From Chryseobacterium sp. KLBC 52 (GTDB taxonomy: Bacteria; Bacteroidota; Bacteroidia; Flavobacteriales; Weeksellaceae), in NCBI RefSeq assembly GCF_003347605.1, contig NZ_QDFZ01000004.1:62001-126000 (forward strand): 64,000 nucleotides of DNA, written 5' to 3'. The position numbers were made by a program, and so were the translations under genes. Numbering within the stretch: position 1 is the first letter of the stretch; each line of letters begins with the position of its first letter. Shown here in pieces: positions 42,976 to 50,668 of the stretch. Under the pieces are notes generated by a model that was given only the letters and a program-made list of their open reading frames with translations, did no database searches and was not told the origin of the DNA.

Positions 42976-44055
42976 TTAGCTGTACTGCTTGTTGTAGTAA
43001 TCCTGATAATTTCCTGAAGTTACATTTTCCAGCCATTCCTTGTTTTCCAGATACCAGTCAATGGTTTTTGCTAATCCTTCTTCAAAAGTTACTGAAGGTT
43101 TCCAGCCTAAATCTTTATTCAGTTTTGTGGCATCAATGGCGTAACGTTTATCATGGCCAGGTCTGTCTTTTACAAAAGTGATCAGTTTTTCTGAATAACC
43201 TTCCGGTCTTTCCAGTTTGGCATCCATTTGTTTGATCAGTTCTTTTACAAGATCAATATTCTGCCACTCGTTGAATCCTCCTATATTATAAGTCTCTCCT
43301 GTTTTTGCTTCCTTAAAAATCTGATGAATCGCTTTGGCGTGGTCAATAACAAATAACCAGTCTCTGGTGTATTTTCCGTCACCATAAATAGGAAGAGGTT
43401 TCTCATTGATGATATTTGAAATACAAAGGGGAATCAATTTTTCAGGGAAATGATTCGGACCGTAGTTGTTGGAACAGTTAGATACGATGAAAGGCATTCC
43501 ATAGGTGTTTCCGTAAGCTCTTACCAAATGGTCAGAAGCTGCTTTTGAAGCTGAATACGGAGATTGAGGGTCGTATGATGTGGTTTCCAAAAAGAATCCT
43601 GTTTCGCCTAAACTTCCATATACTTCATCCGTGGAAATATGATAGAAAAGATTGTTTCTTTTTTCATCCGGGAATCTGCCGTGAGTGTGATCAGGATTTA
43701 ACGTCCAGAATTCTTTACAAAGATTCAGAAGATTAGCGGTTCCGTTCACATTCGTGTTGATAAACGCCATTGGATCTGTAATACTTCTGTCTACGTGGCT
43801 TTCTGCTGCTAAATGTACAACTGCATCCGGATTATATTTTTCGAAAACTTTTCTAAGTTCTTCCGGTTTTGTGATATCTGCTTTTTCGAAAACATAATTA
43901 GGCTCATTTTCAATGTCCTTTAAATTTTCCAGATTTCCGGCATAAGTAAGAGCATCAAGATTGATGATGGTGGTGTCCGGATTGTTTTTTACAAATTCTC
44001 TTACAACATGGGAGCCAATAAATCCGGCGCCTCCTGTAATAATAATGTTTTTCAT
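42976..44055 (-). CDS. rfbB: dTDP-glucose 4,6-dehydratase
   Basis: 359 residues. Extended SDR with NAD motif GGAGFIGSHV, HLAAESHVDRSI, the active-site TDEVYG loop (STDEVYGSLGE), the YSASKAASDH Tyr-Lys pair and NNYGPNHFPEKLIP. It yields dTDP-4-keto-6-deoxy-D-glucose, the common substrate of the FdtA-like cupin enzymes in the neighbouring operon. The stop-to-start distance to ugd is 4 bases, so it is cotranscribed. Confidence 0.96.
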   Translation of the reverse strand: MKNIIITGGAGFIGSHVVREFVKNNPDTTIINLDALTYAGNLENLKDIENEPNYVFEKADITKPEELRKVFEKYNPDAVVHLAAESHVDRSITDPMAFINTNVNGTANLLNLCKEFWTLNPDHTHGRFPDEKRNNLFYHISTDEVYGSLGETGFFLETTSYDPQSPYSASKAASDHLVRAYGNTYGMPFIVSNCSNNYGPNHFPEKLIPLCISNIINEKPLPIYGDGKYTRDWLFVIDHAKAIHQIFKEAKTGETYNIGGFNEWQNIDLVKELIKQMDAKLERPEGYSEKLITFVKDRPGHDKRYAIDATKLNKDLGWKPSVTFEEGLAKTIDWYLENKEWLENVTSGNYQDYYNKQYS

Positions 44056-44059
44056 TGAT

Positions 44060-45373
44060 TTATTTTGTGATGATCTTTCTTCCTATACTTTTATAATGAA
44101 ATCCGTTTTGTTCCGGGATTTCCAGCGGGTACATATTTCTGCCGTCAAAAATGACTTTGTTTTTCATTTTTTTAGCCATCAGTTCAAAATTAGGATTTTT
44201 GAATTCCGGCCATTCTGTAGCAATAAATAGTGCGTCCACATCTTCCAGTGCATCATACATTCCTTTGGCGTATTGTATTGTATCACCTAAAAGCTTCTGA
44301 ACATTCCTTTCTGCAACAGCATCATAAGCAATGATCTCTGCACCTTTCTCCAATAGTAGAGCGATGTTGTCTAAAGATGAAGCTTCTCTGATGTCATCTG
44401 TGTTTGCTTTAAAGGCTAGTCCCCACATGGCGATTTTCTTTCCTTTAATACTTCCACCGAAATATTTTTCAATTTCAGACACTAAGATAACTTTCTGGGT
44501 AGTATTTACATTTTCAGTAGCTTCCAGGATCTGGAAATTAAAATCTTCCTGTTTTCCGGATTTTATAAGTGCTTTTACATCTTTAGGAAAGCAGCTGCCT
44601 CCATATCCGATCCCCGGGAATAAGAATCTGTGCCCGATTCTGTCGTCGCTACCCATTCCCAGTCTTACCTTATCTACGTCCGCGCCTACTTTTTCACAAT
44701 AGTTGGCAATTTCGTTCATGAAGGTGATTTTTACCGCTAAAAATGAGTTCGCGGCATATTTGGTAAGCTCCGATGATTTCTCATCCATGAAAATGATGGG
44801 AATTCCGGTATTGGTAAAAGGCTGGTATATTTTAGACATAATGTCTTTGGCTTTGTCCGAACTTGCCCCTACTACAACTCTTGATGGATTCATTGAATCT
44901 TCAACAGCAAACCCTTCTCTTAAAAATTCAGGATTTGAAACCACATCAAAAGGGATGTCTGTTTTGGAAGAAATTGTTTCTCTCACTCTGTCTGCAGTTC
45001 CCACAGGAACAGTACTTTTATTGACAATGACTTTGTATTCAGTCATCATTTCACCTATACTATTAGCTACCTGAAGTACATAAGACAGATCCGCAGATCC
45101 ATCTTCTCCCGGAGGAGTTGGCAACGCCAGGTATATAACTTCGCTTTTGTCTAAAGCCTCTTTAAGATTGGTAGTGAAAAATAATCTTTCAGACTGGATG
45201 TTTCTTAAAAACATTTCTTCAAGGTTCGGCTCATAGATGGGAACAATGCCGTTTTTCATACCTTCTACTTTTTTTTCATCAATATCAACACAGTATACTG
45301 AATTGCCAAGTTCTGCCAGAGTAGTTCCTGTAACTAATCCCACATAACCTGTTCCTACAATCGTTATATTCAA
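44060..45373 (-). CDS. ugd: UDP-glucose 6-dehydrogenase
   Basis: 437 residues, with a TTG start (MNITIVGTGYVGLVTG). NAD-binding GTGYVG near the N-terminus, VNKSTVPVGTAD, NPEFLREGFAVED, and the catalytic Cys near residue 260 in GYGGSCFPKDVKAL. It oxidises UDP-glucose to UDP-glucuronate, so the glycan may contain a uronic acid or a derivative. It is first of the ugd-rfbB-rfbA block, and a -7 box is at 45399-45406. Confidence 0.95.
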   Translation of the reverse strand: MNITIVGTGYVGLVTGTTLAELGNSVYCVDIDEKKVEGMKNGIVPIYEPNLEEMFLRNIQSERLFFTTNLKEALDKSEVIYLALPTPPGEDGSADLSYVLQVANSIGEMMTEYKVIVNKSTVPVGTADRVRETISSKTDIPFDVVSNPEFLREGFAVEDSMNPSRVVVGASSDKAKDIMSKIYQPFTNTGIPIIFMDEKSSELTKYAANSFLAVKITFMNEIANYCEKVGADVDKVRLGMGSDDRIGHRFLFPGIGYGGSCFPKDVKALIKSGKQEDFNFQILEATENVNTTQKVILVSEIEKYFGGSIKGKKIAMWGLAFKANTDDIREASSLDNIALLLEKGAEIIAYDAVAERNVQKLLGDTIQYAKGMYDALEDVDALFIATEWPEFKNPNFELMAKKMKNKVIFDGRNMYPLEIPEQNGFHYKSIGRKIITK

Positions 45374-45398
45374 AATGTCTGTTTTAAAATTCTAGAGA

Positions 45399-45406
45399 CA
45401 AAAGTA
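45399..45406 (-). promoter_or_regulatory. -7 promoter box of ugd-rfbB-rfbA
   Basis: TACTTTTG on the minus strand, 26 bases before the TTG start at 45373. Confidence 0.5.
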
Positions 45407-45482
45407 ATAAAAATCCTCCGACATATTCTTTTAATTTATTGTAAATGAATCTGCCCCTATTTACTTGATACTTAAGATTATT

Positions 45483-45512
45483 TTGCATTTTTAGAAAAAA
45501 AGCTTATATTTG
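45483..45512 (+). promoter_or_regulatory. complete promoter of rimP-nusA-infB
   Basis: TTG at 45483-45485, an exact 19-base spacer and TATATTTG at 45505-45512 give a full match to the Bacteroidota -33/-7 promoter. Transcription should begin near 45519, at the foot of the hairpin leader. Confidence 0.8.
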
Positions 45513-45518
45513 CAATGG

Positions 45519-45573
45519 ATTTACGGAAAAAATGGGAAGGCTTCGGAAGAAAGCCTTTTTTCGTACTGTAAAT
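45519..45573 (+). promoter_or_regulatory. hairpin leader with terminator-like tip before rimP
   Basis: The outer arms ATTTAC (45519-45524) and GTAAAT (45568-45573) pair. Within them AAGGCTT (45537-45543) pairs with AAGCCTT (45551-45557), followed by a T run to 45561. The inner hairpin looks like an intrinsic terminator, while the T run can instead pair with the A run at 45527-45532. The layout suggests an attenuator of the operon that contains nusA. Confidence 0.55.
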
Positions 45574-45587
45574 CAAGATAAAAATAT

Positions 45588-46055
45588 ATGGAGTTTAGAA
45601 AAAGAATTGAAGAATTATTAAATGAATTCCTTGAGACCAGAAAAGATCTGTTTCTTATTGATCTTAAAATTTCTCCAGGGGATGATATTACAGTGATTTT
45701 GGATGGTGATAACGGAGTTTCTTTGCAGGACTGCCTTGATGCAAGCCGCGCAATCGAATTTAATATGGATCGTGAAGAGCATGACTTCAGCCTTCAGGTG
45801 ATGTCTGCCGGACTGAGCGAGCCATTATCCACACCAAGACAGTTCAGTAAAAACATTGGAAGAGAGATTGAGGTGATGCTGGAGGATTCTTCTAAAATTG
45901 AAGGGGAATTGTCAAAAGTAGACGATGAGAAGATCACACTTGTTTTACGTTACCGTAAGCCGAAAGATATCGGAAAAGGAAAAGTAGATGTGGAGGAAGA
46001 GAAAGAGATTTCTTATCCTGAGATCAAAAAAGCATTAGTAGTAATTAAATTTTAA
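45588..46055 (+). CDS. rimP: ribosome maturation factor RimP
   Basis: 155 residues. N-terminal half with LFLIDLKISPGDDITVILDG and the conserved VSLQDCLDASRAIEFNMD region, then LQVMSAGLSEPLSTPRQFSK (the SPG/xGLxxPL motif of the family) and an SH3-like C-terminal half. It assists 30S subunit maturation. It is the first gene of the conserved rimP-nusA-infB operon, 16 bases before nusA. Confidence 0.93.
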   Translation: MEFRKRIEELLNEFLETRKDLFLIDLKISPGDDITVILDGDNGVSLQDCLDASRAIEFNMDREEHDFSLQVMSAGLSEPLSTPRQFSKNIGREIEVMLEDSSKIEGELSKVDDEKITLVLRYRKPKDIGKGKVDVEEEKEISYPEIKKALVVIKF

Positions 46056-46071
46056 AAAGAAAAAAGAATAG

Positions 46072-47307
46072 ATGGATAATATAGCGTTGATTGAATCCTT
46101 TGGTGATTTTAAAGACGAAAAAGGGATCAGTAAGATTGATCTTATGGCAATTATTGAAGATTCACTGAAGACTCTTTTAAGAAAAAGATTCGATTCAGAT
46201 GATCATTTTGATGTGATTGTAAACCCGGATAAAGGAGATTTTCAGATATTTTTAAATAAAACAATTGTAGAGGACGAAATGTCTGAAGATGACGATTTGG
46301 AAATTGAAATTTCTGAAGCGAAGAAGATTGACCCTACCTTCGAAGTAGGTGAGGACTTTACAATGGAAATTCCTGTTGCACAGTTGGGAAGAAGAAATAT
46401 TCTTACCCTTAAGCAAATCCTTGCTACAAAACTTCAGGAACACAATAATGCAATGCTGTACGAACAGTTTAGAGATAAAATTGGTGAAATTGTTGTTGGA
46501 GAAATCCACCACATCCGTCATAAGCACGTGATTCTGCTGGATGATGAAGGAAATGAATTTATTTTACCAAAAGAAAACCAGATCCCATCCGATTTCTTTA
46601 AAAAGGGTGAGAATATCAGAGCTATTGTTGAGACAGTAGATTTTAAAGGTTCTAAACCACAGATTATTATTTCCAGAACTGCACCTAAATTCCTTGAGAA
46701 GTTATTAGAGCTGGAAATTCCTGAAATCCAGGACGGAACAATTATCCTGAAAAAGGTAGTGAGAATTCCTGGCGAAAAGGCGAAGATTGCGGTAGATGCT
46801 TATGATGACAGAATTGATCCGGTAGGAGCTTGTGTAGGAGTGAAAGGATCCAGAATTCATGGCGTTGTAAGAGAGTTGAGAAATGAAAACATCGATGTTA
46901 TTCAGTGGTCTAAAAACCCTGAGATTTTGGTGAAGAGAGCATTAGGAAATGTTACAGTCAATAAAATTGACATCAATGAGGATCAAAACTATGCATTAGT
47001 ATATACTCCTGTTGAAGAGATTTCTAAAGTAATTGGAAAACAAGGTCAGAATATCAGATTGGCTTCTTGGTTGTCAGGATATGAAATTGATGTATACAGA
47101 GAGTCCAGCGAGGATGACGATGTTGAATTGAGAGAATTTAACGATGATATCGAGCAGTGGATTTTGGATGAGTTTAAGAAAGTAGGACTTACGACTGCAA
47201 AATCAGTATTGGATAAAGAAACTGAAAGTCTTTTAAATATGGTAGACCTTGAAGAAGAAACCATCGAAGAGGTTAAACGTATTCTGAGAGAAGAATTTGA
47301 AGATTAA
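46072..47307 (+). CDS. nusA: transcription termination/antitermination factor NusA
   Basis: 411 residues. An N-terminal RNA polymerase-binding domain (about 1-125) is followed by an S1 domain with GEIVVGEIHHIRHKHVIL, then two KH domains: VGACVGVKGSRIHGVVREL and IGKQGQNIRLASWLSGYEI. The acidic repeats found at the E. coli C-terminus are absent, as is usual in this phylum. It binds RNA polymerase and nascent RNA and may act on its own operon leader. Confidence 0.96.
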   Translation: MDNIALIESFGDFKDEKGISKIDLMAIIEDSLKTLLRKRFDSDDHFDVIVNPDKGDFQIFLNKTIVEDEMSEDDDLEIEISEAKKIDPTFEVGEDFTMEIPVAQLGRRNILTLKQILATKLQEHNNAMLYEQFRDKIGEIVVGEIHHIRHKHVILLDDEGNEFILPKENQIPSDFFKKGENIRAIVETVDFKGSKPQIIISRTAPKFLEKLLELEIPEIQDGTIILKKVVRIPGEKAKIAVDAYDDRIDPVGACVGVKGSRIHGVVRELRNENIDVIQWSKNPEILVKRALGNVTVNKIDINEDQNYALVYTPVEEISKVIGKQGQNIRLASWLSGYEIDVYRESSEDDDVELREFNDDIEQWILDEFKKVGLTTAKSVLDKETESLLNMVDLEEETIEEVKRILREEFED

Positions 47308-47384
47308 GATTTTAAATAAATTTTAATAAACAGTAAAAAGGAAATACTTTAATTTTAAAAATTAAAAAACAGTAAATAATATAA

Positions 47385-50363
47385 ATGCCAAAAATTAGAT
47401 TAAATAAAGCGGTTAAGGAATTCAACATTTCGATGTCCAGATTAGTAGAGTTTTTACAATCAAGGGGTTTTGAAGTTGAAAGCAATCCTAACGCTCAATT
47501 GGAAGAAGCGGCATATTCTGCATTGGAGGCTGAGTTTGCTAAAGACGGCGAACAAAGAAAGGCTTCCCATGAGGTGGTGATCACTAAAGTTCCGGAAGAA
47601 AAGCTGGAAATTGAAGAAAAGAAAACCCCTGAAGTGATAAGAGCTAAAGCAAATAAACCAGAAACTAGAATTTTAGGTAAAATAGACTTAGAACCTAAGA
47701 AGCCTGAAGTTGAAGAAGCTCCTGCAGCTCCTGTGGCTCCTGTTGCGACACCGGTTGAAGAAAAGAAAGAAGAAATCGTGAAAGAAGAACAACAGCCGGA
47801 AGTTAAAGCAGCGCCAGAAAAGCAGGAATTTAAAGTTTTGGATAAAATTGATTTGTCTCAAATAGAATCTAGAAACAGACCTGTGAAAAAAGACAAACCA
47901 AAAATGGAGGAGAAAAAAGAAGAAGTTAAACCTGTGGAACCAATAAAAGAAACTCCAAAACCAGTGGTTGCAGAGGAGAAAAAAGTGGAAACTCCAAAAG
48001 CTGAGGCTGAACCTGAATCTCAGGAACCACAAAAAATTGAGACAGTATATCAGAAACTTGACGGTCCTAAGATCGTTGGGGAAAAGATCGATTTGACTCA
48101 GTTTGCGCCAAAGCCAGGTGCCGGAGCAAAAAAGAAAAGAAAGAGAATTGAAAAACCTGGTGGCCAGAATAACCAACAAGGTCAGGGGAATAATCAAAAC
48201 TCTGGAAATAATAACAACAACCAAGGTGGGCAAGGCCAAGGAAACCGTCAGCATAATAACAACGGTGGACAAGGTGGAAACCGCCAAGGTGGTCAGGGAG
48301 GACAAGGAAATCGTCCTCAAGGTCAAGGTGGCCAGGGCGGAAACCGTTTTGGAAATAACCAGGGTGGTGGAAACCGTCAAGGTCAAGGTGGTGGCTTCAA
48401 AAAAGGAGGTCAGAACAACAGACCTGGGCAAAGAGTTATGCCGGTTGAGCTAACTGATGAGCAAGTTAAGAACCAGATCAAGGAAACATTAGAAAAACTT
48501 ACTAATAAAGGAGGGAAATCTAAATCTGCAAAACACAGAAAAGACAAGAGAACTTTCCGTAGAGAACAGGATGAGCGTCAGCAGGAGCTTGAAGCACAAG
48601 ACAGAACTCTTAAAGTAACAGAATTCATCACAGTAGGTGAATTGGCAAGTTTGATGAATGTTTCTCCAACTGAAGTAATTTCTGCTTGTTTCTCATTAGG
48701 GGTAATGGTTACGATGAACCAAAGACTTGAAGCTGATACCTTATTATTAGTAGCAGATGAATTCGGTTATAAAATTGAATTCTCAGATGCTGATCTTGAA
48801 GATACAGATGCAGAAGATGAAGTAGATACTGAAGAAAGCTTATTGCAGAGAGCTCCTGTAGTTACTGTAATGGGACACGTTGACCACGGTAAGACTTCAT
48901 TGTTGGACTACATTAGAAAAACAAACGTAATTGCCGGTGAATCCGGAGGGATTACTCAGCACATTGGTGCTTATAACGTGAAACTGGAAAACGGTCAGAG
49001 AATTACTTTCTTAGATACACCAGGTCACGAAGCCTTTACGGCGATGAGAGCAAGAGGTGCACAGATTACAGATATTGCCATTATCGTAATTGCTGCCGAT
49101 GATGATGTGATGCCTCAAACAAAAGAAGCTATTGCCCACGCTCAGGCTGCAGGAGTACCAATGATTATTGCTATCAACAAAGTAGATAAGCCGAACGCAA
49201 ACCCGGACAACATCCGTCAGCAGTTATCAGGATTAAATCCACCGGTTTTAGTAGAAGAATGGGGTGGAAATGTTCAGGCACAGGAGATTTCAGCTAAATT
49301 CGGTAATAACGTAGATGTATTGTTGGAAAAAGTTTTACTACAGGCTGAAATGCTTGAGTTGAAAGCAAATCCGGACCGTGCAGCAAACGGAGTTGTTATT
49401 GAAGCATCTTTAGATAAAGGTAGAGGTTATGTAGCAACAATGTTGGTACAGACCGGAACTTTAAGAGTAGGTGATTATGTAGTAGCAGGTAAAAATCACG
49501 GTAAAGTAAAAGCTTTGCTTGATGAAAGAGGAAAAAATCTAAAAGAAGCCGGGCCATCAATTCCTGCAACAATTTTAGGTTTGGACGGAGCGCCTACTGC
49601 AGGTGATAAATTCCGTGTATATGCTGACGAAAGTGAAGGTAAAGCTATTGCCAATAAAAGGGAACAACTACAAAGAGAATTATCCATCAGAACGAAGAAG
49701 CATACGACACTTGAAGAATTGGGTAGACGTATTGCTTTAGGAGAATTCAAAGAACTGAACATTATCCTTAAAGGGGACGTGGATGGTTCCGTAGAAGCTC
49801 TTTCTGATCAGTTACAAAGATTATCAACAGAAGAAATCAGTGTTAAAATTCTTCACTCAGGTGTTGGACAGATCACTGAATCTGATATCAACTTAGCGGC
49901 AGCATCAGATGCCATCATCATTGGATTCAATGTAAGAGCGGGTGCCAATGCAAAAGAACTTGCAGATCGTGAAGAAATTGAGATCAGAACTTACTCTGTA
50001 ATCTATAAAGCAATCGATGAAGTAAAAGAAGCGATGGAGGGAATGCTTTCTCCGGAAATTCAGGAACAGGTAATTGGTAATGTTGAAATCCGTGAGGTAT
50101 TCAAGATTTCTAAAGTAGGAACCATTGCAGGTTGTATGGTTCTTACCGGAAAAGTAACAAGACAATCTAAAGTACGTCTACTAAGAGATGGTATTGTTAA
50201 ATTCGACGGTGAACTTGAAAGTTTGAAACGTTTCAAAGATGATGTTAAGGAAGTAACGAAAGGTTACGAATGTGGTCTGAATCTGAAAGGTTACAATGAT
50301 ATTGAAATCGGAGATATCCTTGAAGTTTACGAAGAAGTAGCAGTTAAGAAGAAACTGAAATAA
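47385..50363 (+). CDS. infB: translation initiation factor IF-2 with long low-complexity N-terminus
   Basis: 992 residues. After the IF2 N-terminal helical motif ([20 protein letters not shown]), a Lys/Glu/Pro-rich stretch runs to about 255, and a Gly/Gln/Asn/Arg-rich segment covers about 258-350. The GTPase has G1 GHVDHGKTS near 496, [15 protein letters not shown] and [11 protein letters not shown], followed by the C1 and C2 domains ending in a Lys-rich tail. It places initiator fMet-tRNA on the 30S subunit. Third gene of the operon, closed by the terminator at 50383-50411. Confidence 0.97.
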   Translation: MPKIRLNKAVKEFNISMSRLVEFLQSRGFEVESNPNAQLEEAAYSALEAEFAKDGEQRKASHEVVITKVPEEKLEIEEKKTPEVIRAKANKPETRILGKIDLEPKKPEVEEAPAAPVAPVATPVEEKKEEIVKEEQQPEVKAAPEKQEFKVLDKIDLSQIESRNRPVKKDKPKMEEKKEEVKPVEPIKETPKPVVAEEKKVETPKAEAEPESQEPQKIETVYQKLDGPKIVGEKIDLTQFAPKPGAGAKKKRKRIEKPGGQNNQQGQGNNQNSGNNNNNQGGQGQGNRQHNNNGGQGGNRQGGQGGQGNRPQGQGGQGGNRFGNNQGGGNRQGQGGGFKKGGQNNRPGQRVMPVELTDEQVKNQIKETLEKLTNKGGKSKSAKHRKDKRTFRREQDERQQELEAQDRTLKVTEFITVGELASLMNVSPTEVISACFSLGVMVTMNQRLEADTLLLVADEFGYKIEFSDADLEDTDAEDEVDTEESLLQRAPVVTVMGHVDHGKTSLLDYIRKTNVIAGESGGITQHIGAYNVKLENGQRITFLDTPGHEAFTAMRARGAQITDIAIIVIAADDDVMPQTKEAIAHAQAAGVPMIIAINKVDKPNANPDNIRQQLSGLNPPVLVEEWGGNVQAQEISAKFGNNVDVLLEKVLLQAEMLELKANPDRAANGVVIEASLDKGRGYVATMLVQTGTLRVGDYVVAGKNHGKVKALLDERGKNLKEAGPSIPATILGLDGAPTAGDKFRVYADESEGKAIANKREQLQRELSIRTKKHTTLEELGRRIALGEFKELNIILKGDVDGSVEALSDQLQRLSTEEISVKILHSGVGQITESDINLAAASDAIIIGFNVRAGANAKELADREEIEIRTYSVIYKAIDEVKEAMEGMLSPEIQEQVIGNVEIREVFKISKVGTIAGCMVLTGKVTRQSKVRLLRDGIVKFDGELESLKRFKDDVKEVTKGYECGLNLKGYNDIEIGDILEVYEEVAVKKKLK

Positions 50364-50382
50364 ATATATCCTAAATATGTGA

Positions 50383-50411
50383 AAACCACTTTTTTATAAA
50401 GTGGTTTTTTT
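50383..50411 (+). terminator. terminator of the rimP-nusA-infB operon
   Basis: Stem AAACCACTTT (50383-50392) with AAAGTGGTTT (50398-50407), 5-base loop, T run to 50411. Confidence 0.85.
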
Positions 50412-50668
50412 ATTTTTCCACCTCTATTAATTTATAATAGTTCTAAATAATTTTTCTTGAATTATTAATAATTTGTTAAAATGAATTTTATTAATGAAAA
50501 AAATATTTTTTATTGAATAAAAACTGTCTATTGTTATTGAATCCTATTTGATTTACGCAAATTTTAGATGAAACATTAAAAAAAACAAGCGTTTAAACGT
50601 TAGTTTAATTTGTGGATGTTAATATTTATTAACATATTTGCTCATTAAATATATTAAAATTTGTTAAT
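50412..50668 (+). promoter_or_regulatory. upstream region of the SusC/SusD pair with promoter and palindromes
   Basis: Very AT-rich, no gene seen. It carries a perfect palindrome CGTTTAAACG (50590-50599), a near-palindrome of ATGTTAAT and ATTAACAT (about 50616-50635), and a promoter-like pair TTG (50610-50612) and CATATTTG (50633-50640) with a 20-base spacer. The palindromes are candidate operators for the SusC/SusD genes. Confidence 0.5.

Noticed and set aside
29454..45373. A complete dTDP-rhamnose pathway
   Set aside because: rfbA and rfbB are present but rfbC and rfbD are not. The cupin genes are of the FdtA/WxcM ketoisomerase type, not RfbC epimerases.
47688..48431. Minus-strand open frame of 247 residues opposite infB
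   Set aside because: It is a shadow of the low-complexity IF-2 coding sequence, with a Phe/Leu/Ser-rich translation. IF-2 is unambiguous on the plus strand.
48158..48435. Repeat-like Gly/Gln/Asn-rich stretch as a possible CRISPR or DNA repeat
   Set aside because: The periodicity is in codons of a low-complexity protein segment of IF-2; there are no regular spacers or fixed repeat units.
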